Origin: CAZSDP01 sp964605665
Lineage (GTDB): Bacteria; Planctomycetota; UBA8108; UBA1146
Length of the DNA: 64,000 nt
Assembly (NCBI GenBank): GCA_964605665.1
Contig: CAZSDP010000016.1
Location: 1-64,000, forward strand
Reading direction: 5' to 3'
Below the pieces are notes generated by a model, which was not told the DNA's origin, searched no databases, and saw nothing but the letters and a program-made list of their open reading frames with translations. This document shows, piece by piece, positions 53,172 through 61,146 of the stretch (the stretch's first letter is position 1; every line of letters begins with the position of its first letter). Made by a program: the position numbers and the translations under genes.

Positions 53172-53209
53172 CACGAGGCGCGATGGGAATCTTCCCATCG
53201 CGCCTCGTG
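53172..53209. terminator. Long hairpin ending the MglA gene group
   Basis: CACGAGGCGCGATGGGAA and TTCCCATCGCGCCTCGTG are perfectly complementary over 18 bp with only two bases between, 18 bp past the last stop codon. No T-tract follows on the plus strand, so it may act as a transcript-stabilising stem or weak terminator. Confidence 0.6.
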
Positions 53210-53320
53210 TCATGACCTATCTCAATCAGGTGTTGATCGCCCTCTCTATTCGTACCCAGCCGGGATTTGGCGTCAGCGCAGAGGCCTGACCCCTTCGAAT
53301 CCAGGCCCACCCTCAGGCGA

Positions 53321-53569
53321 TCAGAACAATGTGTAGATGAACGGTGCAATCGCGGATCCACTGAACATCAAGAGCACGCCCACCAGCAATAAGAACGCGA
53401 CGAGCGGAAACAACCACCACTTTCGCTCACTCCCGAGAAATCCGAAGAGTTCGGCAAAAAAGCCGGGGGGCTTCTCTTCCGCCAATTTCTCAAACTCGCT
53501 TCCAGAAGACACGTCTCCCGCGTCTCGATCAGAAGCGTTTGAATCATTCACCGACGGCTCTTCCTTCAT
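53321..53569 (-). CDS. DUF5989 (SxtK-like) small membrane protein
   Basis: An 82-residue protein with an acidic N-terminus, the motif FFAELFGFLGSERKWWLFPLV, and one transmembrane helix ending SGSAIAPFIYTLF. This pattern is the DUF5989 family found next to SxtJ and carbamoyltransferases, as here. The biochemical role is unknown. GGGGA precedes the ATG; it is 23 bp after the SxtJ-like gene. A weak spot: the family name is from memory of the pattern and context, not a search. Confidence 0.8.
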   Translation of the reverse strand: MKEEPSVNDSNASDRDAGDVSSGSEFEKLAEEKPPGFFAELFGFLGSERKWWLFPLVAFLLLVGVLLMFSGSAIAPFIYTLF

Positions 53570-53592
53570 GAAATCCCCATCTAAAACTCACT

Positions 53593-53997
53593 CTAGTATT
53601 GTCGAAAATAGCGGTCCAAATCATTGCGCGGCCGATCGGAAATCCAATATGAGCTCCGATCAGACTCGATTGACCTCTCCAACAGATCTTTGCGCAGAAG
53701 CATCAATAGAAATCCGAGTGGCGTCACCAGCAAGTAGTATCCGATCGCGAGAATCGAGTGAGTGACCAACCAACCGATTGGATAGGTGAGCCGAATCCAA
53801 CCGAAGTAAAGAGGCTTCCGCGTCGCCGCGATGCAGACAAAGGTCAGAGTGACGAGTAGACCGAAAGCCGCCACGGAAACTGCGGCAACCGGAAGCCCCC
53901 TCAGAAAGAGAGCGACCACCACCAAGGTAAAGGGGAAAAACCCTACCCCGAAGGTCCAGAGCTGCTTGCTGGTCGGTTCCTTCTTCAAATCAATCAT
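53593..53997 (-). CDS. SxtJ-like membrane protein
   Basis: A 134-residue protein with three to four hydrophobic helices (LWTFGVGFFPFTLVVVALFL, AVSVAAFGLLVTLTFVCIA, IGWLVTHSILAIGYYLLVTP) and the C-terminal block LLMLLRKDLLERSIESDRSSYW typical of SxtJ-family proteins. SxtJ accompanies SxtI carbamoyltransferase in the saxitoxin cluster and in many unrelated bacterial clusters; its role is not established. The ATG at 53997 is used; it lies 10 bp beyond the carbamoyltransferase stop, indicating coupling. Confidence 0.82.
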   Translation of the reverse strand: MIDLKKEPTSKQLWTFGVGFFPFTLVVVALFLRGLPVAAVSVAAFGLLVTLTFVCIAATRKPLYFGWIRLTYPIGWLVTHSILAIGYYLLVTPLGFLLMLLRKDLLERSIESDRSSYWISDRPRNDLDRYFRQY

Positions 53998-54007
53998 CGC
54001 GCTCAAC

Positions 54008-55828
54008 TCAATCTAAATCAAACTTCTGTAGATGTTCTTCCGTGCGATACTTCGTTGGTGGCTGATCCCTCTTCAGCATCAAAAAGTCCTCGACGACCAG
54101 AGCGTCCATTTCTGTAACCATGAAGCACCGATAAGCCTCTGCTGGAGTGCAGACGATCGGCTCACCTCGGATATTGAAGCTCGTGTTCACGATGACCGGC
54201 ACTCCGGTACGCTCTTCGACGCGACGTATCAACTCGTGATAGCGGGGATTCGTGTCCCGATGCACGGTCTGAATTCGAGCAGACCCATCGACATGGGTTA
54301 CCGCTGGGATCTTTGATCGCTTTTCGTTCAAGAGATCGAGCCCAGTCAGTCCTTCACGAGACGGCTTGATTTGTATCGACTGGGGAACTTGTGCAACGAG
54401 AAGCATGTATGGACTCGCGACTCCACCGAGTTCAAACCACTTCGATGCTTCCTCCTCCACAACCGCAGGAGCAAAGGGGCGAAACGACTCGCGAAACTTG
54501 ATCTTGAGGTTGAGCTGCTTTTGCATCTCAGCATTGGTTGCATCCCCGAGGATACTTCGGGCCCCGAGAGCACGCGGGCCAAACTCCATCCTGCCTTGGA
54601 ACCAACCGACGACCTTGCCCTCTGCGATCAGGTCTGCGACTTCGTCGACCAGCTGATTCTCAGGGAGCTCGCGATAGGTCGATCCTTCAGACTCCAACTC
54701 TTCTCGAACTTCCGCCGTAGCAAACTGGGGCCCCAAGTACGATCCTGATTGAGAATCGGGCTGCTGCGAATCTCGCGGGTTCTCCAGCAACTGATGCCAA
54801 ACGAAGAGCGCAGAGCCCAAGGCTCCCCCAGCGTCTCCCGCCGCCGGTTGAATCCAAATCTTGTCAAATGGACTCTCTCGGAGGATCCGACCGTTGCCGA
54901 CGCAGTTGAGAGCTACCCCTCCTGCCAAGCAGAGATTGGAGAGTCCGGTACTCTCATGAAGGTTCTTCGCCGATCGCAGCATCACGTCTTCGCAGACCTT
55001 CTGAATCGAGGCGGCGAGATCCATCTCTCGCGCGGTGAGGGGAGATTCCGGCACCCTTGGAGGTCCACCGAAGAGACGATGGAACTTCTTGGAGGTCATC
55101 GTCAAACCTTGGCAGTAATTGAAATAGCTCATGTTGAGTCGAAATGAGCCGTCCGCCTTGAGATCGATGAGCTCCTCGAGAATCTGATCTGCGTATCTCG
55201 GAGTGCCATATGGTGCAAGGCCCATCACCTTGTACTCTCCCGAGTTGACCTTGAACCCGAGATAGTATGTGAACGCCGAATAGAGGAGACCGACAGAGTG
55301 TGGAAACTTCAGGTGATGCGTGAGCTCAATGCGACTGCCAGACCCGACCCCCAACGTTGTTGTCGCCCACTCGCCAACCCCATCGAGAGTCAGAATCGCC
55401 GCCTCCTCGAACGGTGACGGATAGAAGGCACTCGCAGCGTGCGATTCGTGGTGCTCTGGAAAGACCAGCCGTTTGTCATAACCAGGAAGCCCCTTCCCAA
55501 TCGCCCGACGAAGAAAGAGTTTCTGCCCCACCCACTGTGGAATCGCCTTGGTGAAAGACTGAAATCCGATCGGCGCATAACTGAGATAGGTTTCGAGCAG
55601 CCGCTCAAATTTTCGAAACGGCTTTTCGTAGAAAGTCACGTAGTCGAGATCAGCAGGGGTCAGCCCTGCCTGATCGAGACAATACTCGATCGACTTGCTG
55701 GGAAATCCAGGATCGTGTTTTACACGACTGAATCGCTCTTCTTGGGCCGCTGCAGCGATCTCCCCGTCGACCACTAAAGCTGCGGCCGAGTCGTGATAAA
55801 AGGCAGATATCCCGAGAATTGCCGTCAC
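54008..55828 (-). CDS. SxtI-like carbamoyltransferase
   Basis: A 606-residue O-carbamoyltransferase of the NodU/TobZ/SxtI family. The N-terminal Kae1-like domain has ILGISAFYHDSAAAL, the metal ligands HHESHAASAFY and LTLDGVGEWATT; the C-terminal YrdC-like domain has GWFQGRMEFGPRALGARSIL and NTSFNIRGEPIV. These enzymes make carbamoyl-adenylate from carbamoyl phosphate and ATP and transfer the carbamoyl to a hydroxyl. Acceptor unknown; the partner SGNH and membrane proteins hint at an envelope or glycan substrate. Start GTG at 55828 (VTAILGIS); an upstream extension of 78 codons would overlap the SGNH gene and is not conserved. Confidence 0.92.
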   Translation of the reverse strand: MTAILGISAFYHDSAAALVVDGEIAAAAQEERFSRVKHDPGFPSKSIEYCLDQAGLTPADLDYVTFYEKPFRKFERLLETYLSYAPIGFQSFTKAIPQWVGQKLFLRRAIGKGLPGYDKRLVFPEHHESHAASAFYPSPFEEAAILTLDGVGEWATTTLGVGSGSRIELTHHLKFPHSVGLLYSAFTYYLGFKVNSGEYKVMGLAPYGTPRYADQILEELIDLKADGSFRLNMSYFNYCQGLTMTSKKFHRLFGGPPRVPESPLTAREMDLAASIQKVCEDVMLRSAKNLHESTGLSNLCLAGGVALNCVGNGRILRESPFDKIWIQPAAGDAGGALGSALFVWHQLLENPRDSQQPDSQSGSYLGPQFATAEVREELESEGSTYRELPENQLVDEVADLIAEGKVVGWFQGRMEFGPRALGARSILGDATNAEMQKQLNLKIKFRESFRPFAPAVVEEEASKWFELGGVASPYMLLVAQVPQSIQIKPSREGLTGLDLLNEKRSKIPAVTHVDGSARIQTVHRDTNPRYHELIRRVEERTGVPVIVNTSFNIRGEPIVCTPAEAYRCFMVTEMDALVVEDFLMLKRDQPPTKYRTEEHLQKFDLD

Positions 55829-55841
55829 GGCGTCTGCCCCA

Positions 55842-56948
55842 TCATTCCGTTGGAAGAAGTCCGCGCGCACCCGCTCGTTCGACGATTGCTTGAGCGAAGC
55901 GGGTCGAAGCATTCGCACTGTAGTGAACACAATCGACGTACTGTGGAACGGTTCCTCCCTGAAGAACATCTCCACACCAGACAAACCGGTCTCCAAAGTT
56001 CCCGGCTTCTGCCGCAAGACGGAAGAACTTGTATCCCCAAGCACACAACTCATGCCCGGCAAAGAGAGCTCGATACGGATAGGTGCTCTCTGTCACATCA
56101 AACTGAGCGAAAGGAACCGGCTGCCCCACAAAGACGACAGGAACCGCGAATTCTGCCGCCATGCCGCGAATCAAGCGGGTGTTTGCAGCGTATCGCTCGA
56201 GAATCGCTTCCACGGCCGGAGGGTACTGATCTTTCGTCAATGCCGTCCGTCCCCGCAATGGCAAATCAGGCGCGACCTGCTGAGCGAGCACGGTCGTGAA
56301 TTCAGGATCACCGTCGTAGAAGTAGTAGTCATTGAGCCCATCGATGAAGATCGCCATATCTGGCTTCATGCCATCGCTGAGCAACTGTGCGAAAAGTATC
56401 CGCTCTTGAGTGGAGAAAAAGTAACCGCGACCGAAGTTGTAACATTCGACATTGCGATCTGGGTAATGGGCCGCGAGAGAGTCCTCAAGGCGATTGACAA
56501 CCGTCTCCTCGTTCGGCAAGCCGTAACCAAAAGTGGTGGAGCCACCAAAAACGAAGACCACGAAGTCTTCGTCTCGAGGTGGCCAGACTTCGGGAAGATC
56601 ACCTTGGCGAAACCCAGCGGGGGTTGTGACCACAAATTTTTGACTCACGGTAAATGGGGCGAATTGAACGAACGGCTCAAAACGATACCGCAAGCTCCAA
56701 GACTCTCGTTGCAATTGATCGATTTCGCCGGGGGAGAGTTCGGGGTAGACCTTTTCGAAGTCGACGTCTGGATAGGCTTCGCGAATCAGATTTGGATTAA
56801 CCGCGGGGAAGATACTCCCCGAGGTTGCCACCCCATCGGGCAACTTGTTCCAAAGCCACACGATAACTGCAGCTTCCGACAACATGACGAAGAGCAGGAT
56901 CGTCACGACCCGAAACGCCGTCTTCAGTCTTGGATCATGGGAACTCAA
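55842..56948 (-). CDS. SGNH/GDSL-type hydrolase, membrane anchored
   Basis: A 368-residue protein with an N-terminal signal-anchor (VVTILLFVMLSEAAVIVWLW) and an extracytoplasmic SGNH fold. Block I GGSTTFGYGL gives the nucleophile Ser, NFGRGYFFSTQERI the Gly, IDGLNDYYF the Asn, and DCVHYSANAS the Asp-x-x-His. SGNH proteins beside SxtI-type carbamoyltransferases are common and may deacylate or modify an exported polymer. Start is a TTG at 56948 with a weak GAGAG site. 13 bp separate it from the carbamoyltransferase. Confidence 0.85.
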   Translation of the reverse strand: MSSHDPRLKTAFRVVTILLFVMLSEAAVIVWLWNKLPDGVATSGSIFPAVNPNLIREAYPDVDFEKVYPELSPGEIDQLQRESWSLRYRFEPFVQFAPFTVSQKFVVTTPAGFRQGDLPEVWPPRDEDFVVFVFGGSTTFGYGLPNEETVVNRLEDSLAAHYPDRNVECYNFGRGYFFSTQERILFAQLLSDGMKPDMAIFIDGLNDYYFYDGDPEFTTVLAQQVAPDLPLRGRTALTKDQYPPAVEAILERYAANTRLIRGMAAEFAVPVVFVGQPVPFAQFDVTESTYPYRALFAGHELCAWGYKFFRLAAEAGNFGDRFVWCGDVLQGGTVPQYVDCVHYSANASTRFAQAIVERAGARGLLPTE

Positions 56949-57048
56949 GTGAAGTCTCTCATCCTTGAGGAACGATCTCCGTACCGAAGATCAATCAACA
57001 CAAGCTCGTCTCCATCGAGTCCGATTCTCAACGGCTAATTTGAGCACG

Positions 57049-57627
57049 TCAATCGGTGTTGCCCCCTCGACGGTGCTGGGGGCCGGATTCTTCCGAGCGG
57101 GTTGTTGGCAATCGCTCCGGTGACGAGCTGCCCAAGCTGAATTGCGATCTTTGGTCATCGTCACGCATATCGATCAACAAATTTCGAGCGTCGAGTTGGT
57201 GATCACCCAGATCCGCGAGAAGCCAAGCGAGTTCCGCGAGAAACTTGAAGAGGCTGAAGAGAAATCCGCCGAGCAAACACCAACCAATCAAAGCCAGAGC
57301 GAACCATGCTGGCGCCGAAAAGAGTCCTCCCTGCCACATCCAAACGGTGACCCCAGTTCCGGCGATCGTCAGTCCGAGCATCAGATACGTCGCCAAGATC
57401 AGAAACCGACTGAGAACTCGCAACTTCCCAAAGCGACTGGAAGTTCCAGGATTGAAGTTCCTCACGCCTTGGAAAGACCCTGCTGACCTCTCGTCTGCCG
57501 AAAAGCGCCGCGCCTCCTCGCGTTCGCGCTCTTCGATCAGGGCGATCCGTTCCGCCTGCTCGCTCTTCCAATCACTTCGAGCCGCGTCACGAGAGGATCG
57601 TTTTCTCTTGGTCGGTTTTTTGGACAT
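57049..57627 (-). CDS. Membrane protein with basic N-terminus
   Basis: A 192-residue protein: a strongly charged N-terminal 55 residues (MSKKPTKRKRSSRDAARSD, then an ERIALIEEREREE helix), two transmembrane helices (about 77-97 FLILATYLMLGLTIAGTGVTV; about 105-128), and a short polar tail. I recognise no family. The ATG at 57627 follows a weak AGAAAG; the longer frame is unlikely. It lies 100 bp upstream of the SGNH gene on the same strand and may belong to the carbamoyltransferase unit. Confidence 0.65.
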   Translation of the reverse strand: MSKKPTKRKRSSRDAARSDWKSEQAERIALIEEREREEARRFSADERSAGSFQGVRNFNPGTSSRFGKLRVLSRFLILATYLMLGLTIAGTGVTVWMWQGGLFSAPAWFALALIGWCLLGGFLFSLFKFLAELAWLLADLGDHQLDARNLLIDMRDDDQRSQFSLGSSSPERLPTTRSEESGPQHRRGGNTD

Positions 57628-57745
57628 CACTCGACTTTCTGCCGCAGAGCCATCAAACCCTACGGTAACCGCTCGGTGAGTTCGCTGCGACAACAACGGC
57701 GCTCATCCGAACAATCTAAATCTGAGGCCCCAATTCCCAACCCAT

Positions 57746-57785
57746 AAAAAAACCGACCCGCTTGGCAAGTTGCAAAGCGGGTCGG
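57746..57785 (-). terminator. Strong intrinsic terminator
   Basis: On the minus strand an 11-bp stem CCGACCCGCTT/AAGCGGGTCGG with an 11-base loop followed by seven T. It ends transcription of the HEAT-repeat gene 29 bp past its stop. Confidence 0.9.
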
Positions 57786-57813
57786 AACCTAGCACACACC
57801 TCGTGTGGAGGAA

Positions 57814-59994
57814 TCAGTTTCCTGGCTGCATGGCGCGACGGATGTCGCCACCTGAGCCAGGAATCATCCCCTTGGCACGATGCGCTGCGCGCTGAATTTG
57901 AACATTGCTCGAACTCCCCATGCTCTCGAGGATGCTGCGAGTCGCAGGCTGAATGTCTGCTCCTCGGAACACATCACCGAGTGCCTTGAGGGCGGCAATT
58001 TGCAACTCTGGGGTGGTCGCATCTCCCTCTTGGAGGATTCGAACCAGGGCCCCTTCTGCGCGCTTCACTCCGAGACTTGCCAAGGCCCGACAAGCCGGAA
58101 TGCGAACTGTATCATTAGGATTCTCGAGGGCGGAAACGAGCGCCATCGCCGAACTCGACAAGTCGAATCCAGTCTCTCGCGCTGCCAGATAGCGAATCGC
58201 CTCGGCCGCACGCGCGGCGATCATCTCATCCTCTGCTTTCGATCCTTCGAGAATGCCTGCGAGCAAGCTGTCGCGAAGGCGAAGAGGATCGATCGAGCGG
58301 TTGATCACCAAGATCCCATCCTCTTCAGAGGCGTATGTCGCTTCATTCTCTGCGAGGTCCGCATCGTCAGACATCACGATGATCGGAATGTTGCGGGTGC
58401 GGTAGTCAGAACGAAGGCGACGGATCAACTGAGCAGTGGGCATATCTTCGAGCCCGGGCGCGAGAACAATCAGGTCTTTCGGAAGAGCCAAGGCTCGCTC
58501 GAGCCCTCCGATTGCCGTGTTGTCATTCCAACTCGAGACATTGGCACGCTCCAAGATCGACGCTGCATGGAGGTGATCCTCTTCTTTGGGGAACACCGTC
58601 AGCGCGACGCGTCGACCGGCGGTCGTGAGTCCTTCGTTGAGGTGATCGACCACATCGTCACCCGCCGAAAAACCACCGCGAGGATTCATGTATGCAATGC
58701 ACTCCGCTGCAGCGAAACGAACACCTCGGTGATCGAACTTCAGCGCGCGGGTGAGGGCGCCCGGGATCGACTCTGCACGAGTTCCCGGCGTCACGAATGA
58801 CTGAACCGCTTGAATCAACTCGGCCGCAACGTCAGGGCGACGTTCTTCCAGCGCGAGGTCAACTGCGTCGAGGAGGATCGAGCCAGCGATCGCATAGGCT
58901 TGGCTCTTGACCAGCTCCATTTCGAGTTCACGAGCTCGGATCTCCGCGATACGAGACTCATCGGCAGTTCCTTCAGCAACCTGAGCGGCCACGACGTCGG
59001 CGACTTCAGCGAACTCTGCGAATCGCGCCATCAGATTACATGCAGCCAAAACGTGAGCATTTTGGCTCCCCGGATCGACCGCCAGTGCGTCACCGATCAA
59101 CTGCGCGGCCCGGAGCTCATTCAACTCCCAGCCTTCGCAAGCTTGATGCGAGAGGTTTTCACCGTCGATCATCCAGATCAGAGGATCATGGTAACTGCGG
59201 GTGAGGTAGGAAGAGTCGTTGTAGAAACGGTTCGCCTGCGCGACGAGTGCGTCGACGGCGGATTGGTTCGAACCACCCAGTTTGTTTGCGGCTTCACGCG
59301 CTGCAACCCTGACCAGCGAGTCGGGGTGGGTTTCCGCCACCATCAGCAAGCTGGGAACCGCAGCGGGATTTCCGATTCGTTGCAGCGCACTGATCGCCGC
59401 TTGAACCTGACGAACTTCGCTGCTCTGCAGCACCCGGCAAAGGGGCAACACCGCATCGTCTGCGAGTTTCACGATCGCCAGAATTGCCGCAACTCGAACC
59501 GGAGCGTCCGCTTCGGCGGTCCGCGCGACTAACCCCGGGAGGAGGTAAACGCCGTGCGTGTTCACCGCTTCGATCAGCGCCTTCGTCTTCTCGAGGCGAT
59601 CTCCTGAACTGAAGTATGCCGAAAGCGCGGCATCGATCCGGCTCGGATCGCTTTCGCGTCGACGCACTTCGGTGGAGCTCAGCTCCATCAGAGTCTTCAG
59701 CTGTCCTTCCAGAGTTCCGTTGTCTCCCCTGAGGGAGGCAAGGAGTTGCTGGTAACCAACTTTCTCGATCCACGCGAGGGCTTCCTCGCTGGTGACATCG
59801 AGCATCAGGGCTTTCTCGAACTTCTGCTGCGCAGCATCGAGTTGGTCCTGGCGGAGAAGGGACAACCCCTCATTCAGGAGCTGTTCCACATCGGGACGAA
59901 TCTGGGCCGAAAGGTCGAGTCCCGCCCCTAGGACGAGGCTCAAGGCCAAGGCCGCGAGGAAACCTCGCGTCCGGATTCCCGCGATCCGCTTCAT
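57814..59994 (-). CDS. Exported HEAT-repeat protein with receiver-like domain
   Basis: A 726-residue protein with a signal peptide (FLAALALSLVLGAGLDLSAQ). Residues about 32-90 are TPR-like (LSLLRQDQLDAAQQKFEKALML). HEAT repeats follow (APVRVAAILAIVKLADDAVLP, AAISALQRIGNPAAVPSLL) and recur at the C-terminus (DTVRIPACRALASLGVKRA). Between them, about 460-582, lies a segment with the order of a response-regulator receiver: RRVALTVFP, DLIVLAPGLEDMPTAQLIRRL, IPIIVMSDDADLAE, DGILVINRSIDPLRLRDSLL; the phospho-Asp position appears replaced. A receiver-like fold outside the cytoplasm would be unusual. AAAGGG precedes the ATG at 59994; a longer frame would bury the signal peptide. Confidence 0.82.
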   Translation of the reverse strand: MKRIAGIRTRGFLAALALSLVLGAGLDLSAQIRPDVEQLLNEGLSLLRQDQLDAAQQKFEKALMLDVTSEEALAWIEKVGYQQLLASLRGDNGTLEGQLKTLMELSSTEVRRRESDPSRIDAALSAYFSSGDRLEKTKALIEAVNTHGVYLLPGLVARTAEADAPVRVAAILAIVKLADDAVLPLCRVLQSSEVRQVQAAISALQRIGNPAAVPSLLMVAETHPDSLVRVAAREAANKLGGSNQSAVDALVAQANRFYNDSSYLTRSYHDPLIWMIDGENLSHQACEGWELNELRAAQLIGDALAVDPGSQNAHVLAACNLMARFAEFAEVADVVAAQVAEGTADESRIAEIRARELEMELVKSQAYAIAGSILLDAVDLALEERRPDVAAELIQAVQSFVTPGTRAESIPGALTRALKFDHRGVRFAAAECIAYMNPRGGFSAGDDVVDHLNEGLTTAGRRVALTVFPKEEDHLHAASILERANVSSWNDNTAIGGLERALALPKDLIVLAPGLEDMPTAQLIRRLRSDYRTRNIPIIVMSDDADLAENEATYASEEDGILVINRSIDPLRLRDSLLAGILEGSKAEDEMIAARAAEAIRYLAARETGFDLSSSAMALVSALENPNDTVRIPACRALASLGVKRAEGALVRILQEGDATTPELQIAALKALGDVFRGADIQPATRSILESMGSSSNVQIQRAAHRAKGMIPGSGGDIRRAMQPGN

Positions 59995-60240
59995 ATCGAC
60001 ATCCCTTTCCGGGCTGCGCTGCCCACCTACCTTCGCCGGTCTCTGAATCTCCATCTGAAGCGAGTCAGACGGAAAAATCGTCCCGGTCAGGCCGTTCCCC
60101 AACACATGTTGAGGATCCCCATCCTCGACCAGGTCCCCGATGGATCACGATCCTTGATGGATCTCTCTGATCCGAGTCCCAGCAGAAGGCCCGACGCAAT
60201 TGCAAAGCCACGCGGCTTCACGACGTCGGATGCGGGTCAT

Positions 60241-60390
60241 TTAATTCCCTGTTCCAAAGTTCTGAGCGACGTCCATCGCAGTGCGGACGAAGCCAGAAGT
60301 GATGTACACGTCCTCACCCAGCTCTCGGTTCACAACCGCCATAGTGCGGACGACTCCCGAGAGTCGAGCTGTGATCATGTGTGCTTCCAT
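60241..60390 (-). CDS. Possible small protein (49 aa)
   Basis: The minus-strand frame encodes MEAHMITARLSGVV, then RTMAVVNRELGEDVYITSGF and ends AQNFGTGN. The composition looks protein-like, and the second ATG (60378) has GGAAG five bases upstream, which would give 45 residues. The 11-bp direct repeat encodes the matching VVRT/FVRT pair, 21 codons apart. No family is recognised; chance cannot be ruled out in a frame this short. Confidence 0.3.
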   Translation of the reverse strand: MEAHMITARLSGVVRTMAVVNRELGEDVYITSGFVRTAMDVAQNFGTGN

Positions 60391-60425
60391 GCTTTCCCGA
60401 TACACCGGAAATCAGCGATCGGGAT

Positions 60426-60446
60426 CACCGCGGGAGGACCGCGGTG
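60426..60446. other. 8-bp GC hairpin
   Basis: CACCGCGG, GAGGA loop, CCGCGGTG. Perfect stem without T-run, between the two small minus-strand frames. Confidence 0.5.
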
Positions 60447-60480
60447 CGGTGTAACAGTACGGTCGAACACAGTAAAAGTG

Positions 60481-60500
60481 GAGAAGGGTTCCCCCTTCTC
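60481..60500 (-). terminator. Hairpin after small minus-strand frame
   Basis: On the minus strand GAGAAGGG, GGAA loop, CCCTTCTC followed by CACTTTTAC. It lies 20 bp past the stop codon of the 82-residue frame and could terminate the transcript starting near 60910. Confidence 0.45.
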
Positions 60501-60519
60501 AATTGAGGCAACTCCACCT

Positions 60520-60768
60520 CTAGATCGACTCCCCGATCGAAAGGTAGTGGGTCACATGACCCATCGCAAAGCTCCACTCGTCGTTTCCGAGGAAGCACAC
60601 TTGAAAGCCGAGATAAGCTCCGATCGAGGACCCACGGTCCTTGATCGGTCCCCACTCATTCGACCCAATCCGAACATCTACAACCGAGGCACCAACAAAT
60701 TGAAAGAGCTTCTCGATTCGAAGCCCAACAATCGTAAAATCTCCTCGGTCCCCGGTTTCCACCCACAC
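60520..60768 (-). CDS. Possible small protein or gene remnant (82 aa)
   Basis: The frame translates to a protein-like sequence with hydrophobic/glycine periodicity (WVETGDRGDFTIVGLRIEKL, FQFVGASVVDVRIGSNEWG, GAYLGFQVCFLGNDEWSF) but no family is recognised. The only start is a GTG without a ribosome site; upstream the frame stays open about 28 codons to a TAA. It lies downstream of a strong promoter and upstream of a hairpin in the same direction, which supports transcription. It could be a small gene whose 5' end was shifted by the 17-bp duplication upstream, or a remnant. Confidence 0.4.
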   Translation of the reverse strand: MWVETGDRGDFTIVGLRIEKLFQFVGASVVDVRIGSNEWGPIKDRGSSIGAYLGFQVCFLGNDEWSFAMGHVTHYLSIGESI

Positions 60769-60790
60769 AGTGTAACCAGCTCTGCAGGCT

Positions 60791-60824
60791 CTGCGCGATA
60801 CAGCAATCTGCGCGATACAGCAAT
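60791..60824 (+). repeat. Two perfect 17-bp tandem copies
   Basis: CTGCGCGATACAGCAAT occurs twice back to back. The unit is not a multiple of three and lies just upstream of the 82-residue minus-strand frame. Confidence 0.9.
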
Positions 60825-60916
60825 CTGTCGACGACAGCCTGAGGTACGCAGTTTACCGCAGCATGCAGTTCACCAAGTGGAACCGACGACGAAACTGTTG
60901 AAGTCGGAGTATGGCG

Positions 60917-60944
60917 ATTATATCAGGACGACAAGATGCGTCAA
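60917..60944 (-). promoter_or_regulatory. Near-consensus sigma-70 promoter
   Basis: On the minus strand TTGACG, 16 bp, TATAAT: perfect -10 and five of six at -35. It points toward the small frames and, beyond, the HEAT-repeat gene whose start is about 915 bp away. Confidence 0.65.
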
Positions 60945-61146
60945 CACGCCCAAAACGGGCAGCATCACCGCCAGAAACCCAAATTTGTCGCCCCTGAGGC
61001 CGCTCTGGGATGATGAAAGGAGTGGCAGTCAGGACAATGAGATCTTTCGGGACAAATCAGTCAGTACGGTCAAAAATGGGTCCGAGAAGGTCCTGTCAGA
61101 GGATTCGATCTCTGGCAGAATCGGAGCCTTCGACGAAAGCGAGAGA

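Larger units (their letters stand above)
59995..61146. other. Unusual 1.15-kb gap between HEAT-repeat gene and larC
   Basis: Divergent region less GC-rich than its neighbours. The larC frame is open on the plus strand from about 60106, but translation there is not LarC-like. On the minus strand there is a near-consensus promoter, two gene-like short frames, two hairpins and a tandem duplication, listed separately. An 11-bp direct repeat AGTGCGGACGA occurs at 60280 and 60343, 63 bp apart. Confidence 0.6.

Noticed and set aside
60106..61146. Plus-strand open frame continuous with larC, giving a 347-residue N-terminal extension
   Set aside because: The translation is Ser/Arg/His-rich with no domain character, the region carries minus-strand promoter and hairpin signals, and LarC conservation begins just after the ATG at 61147.
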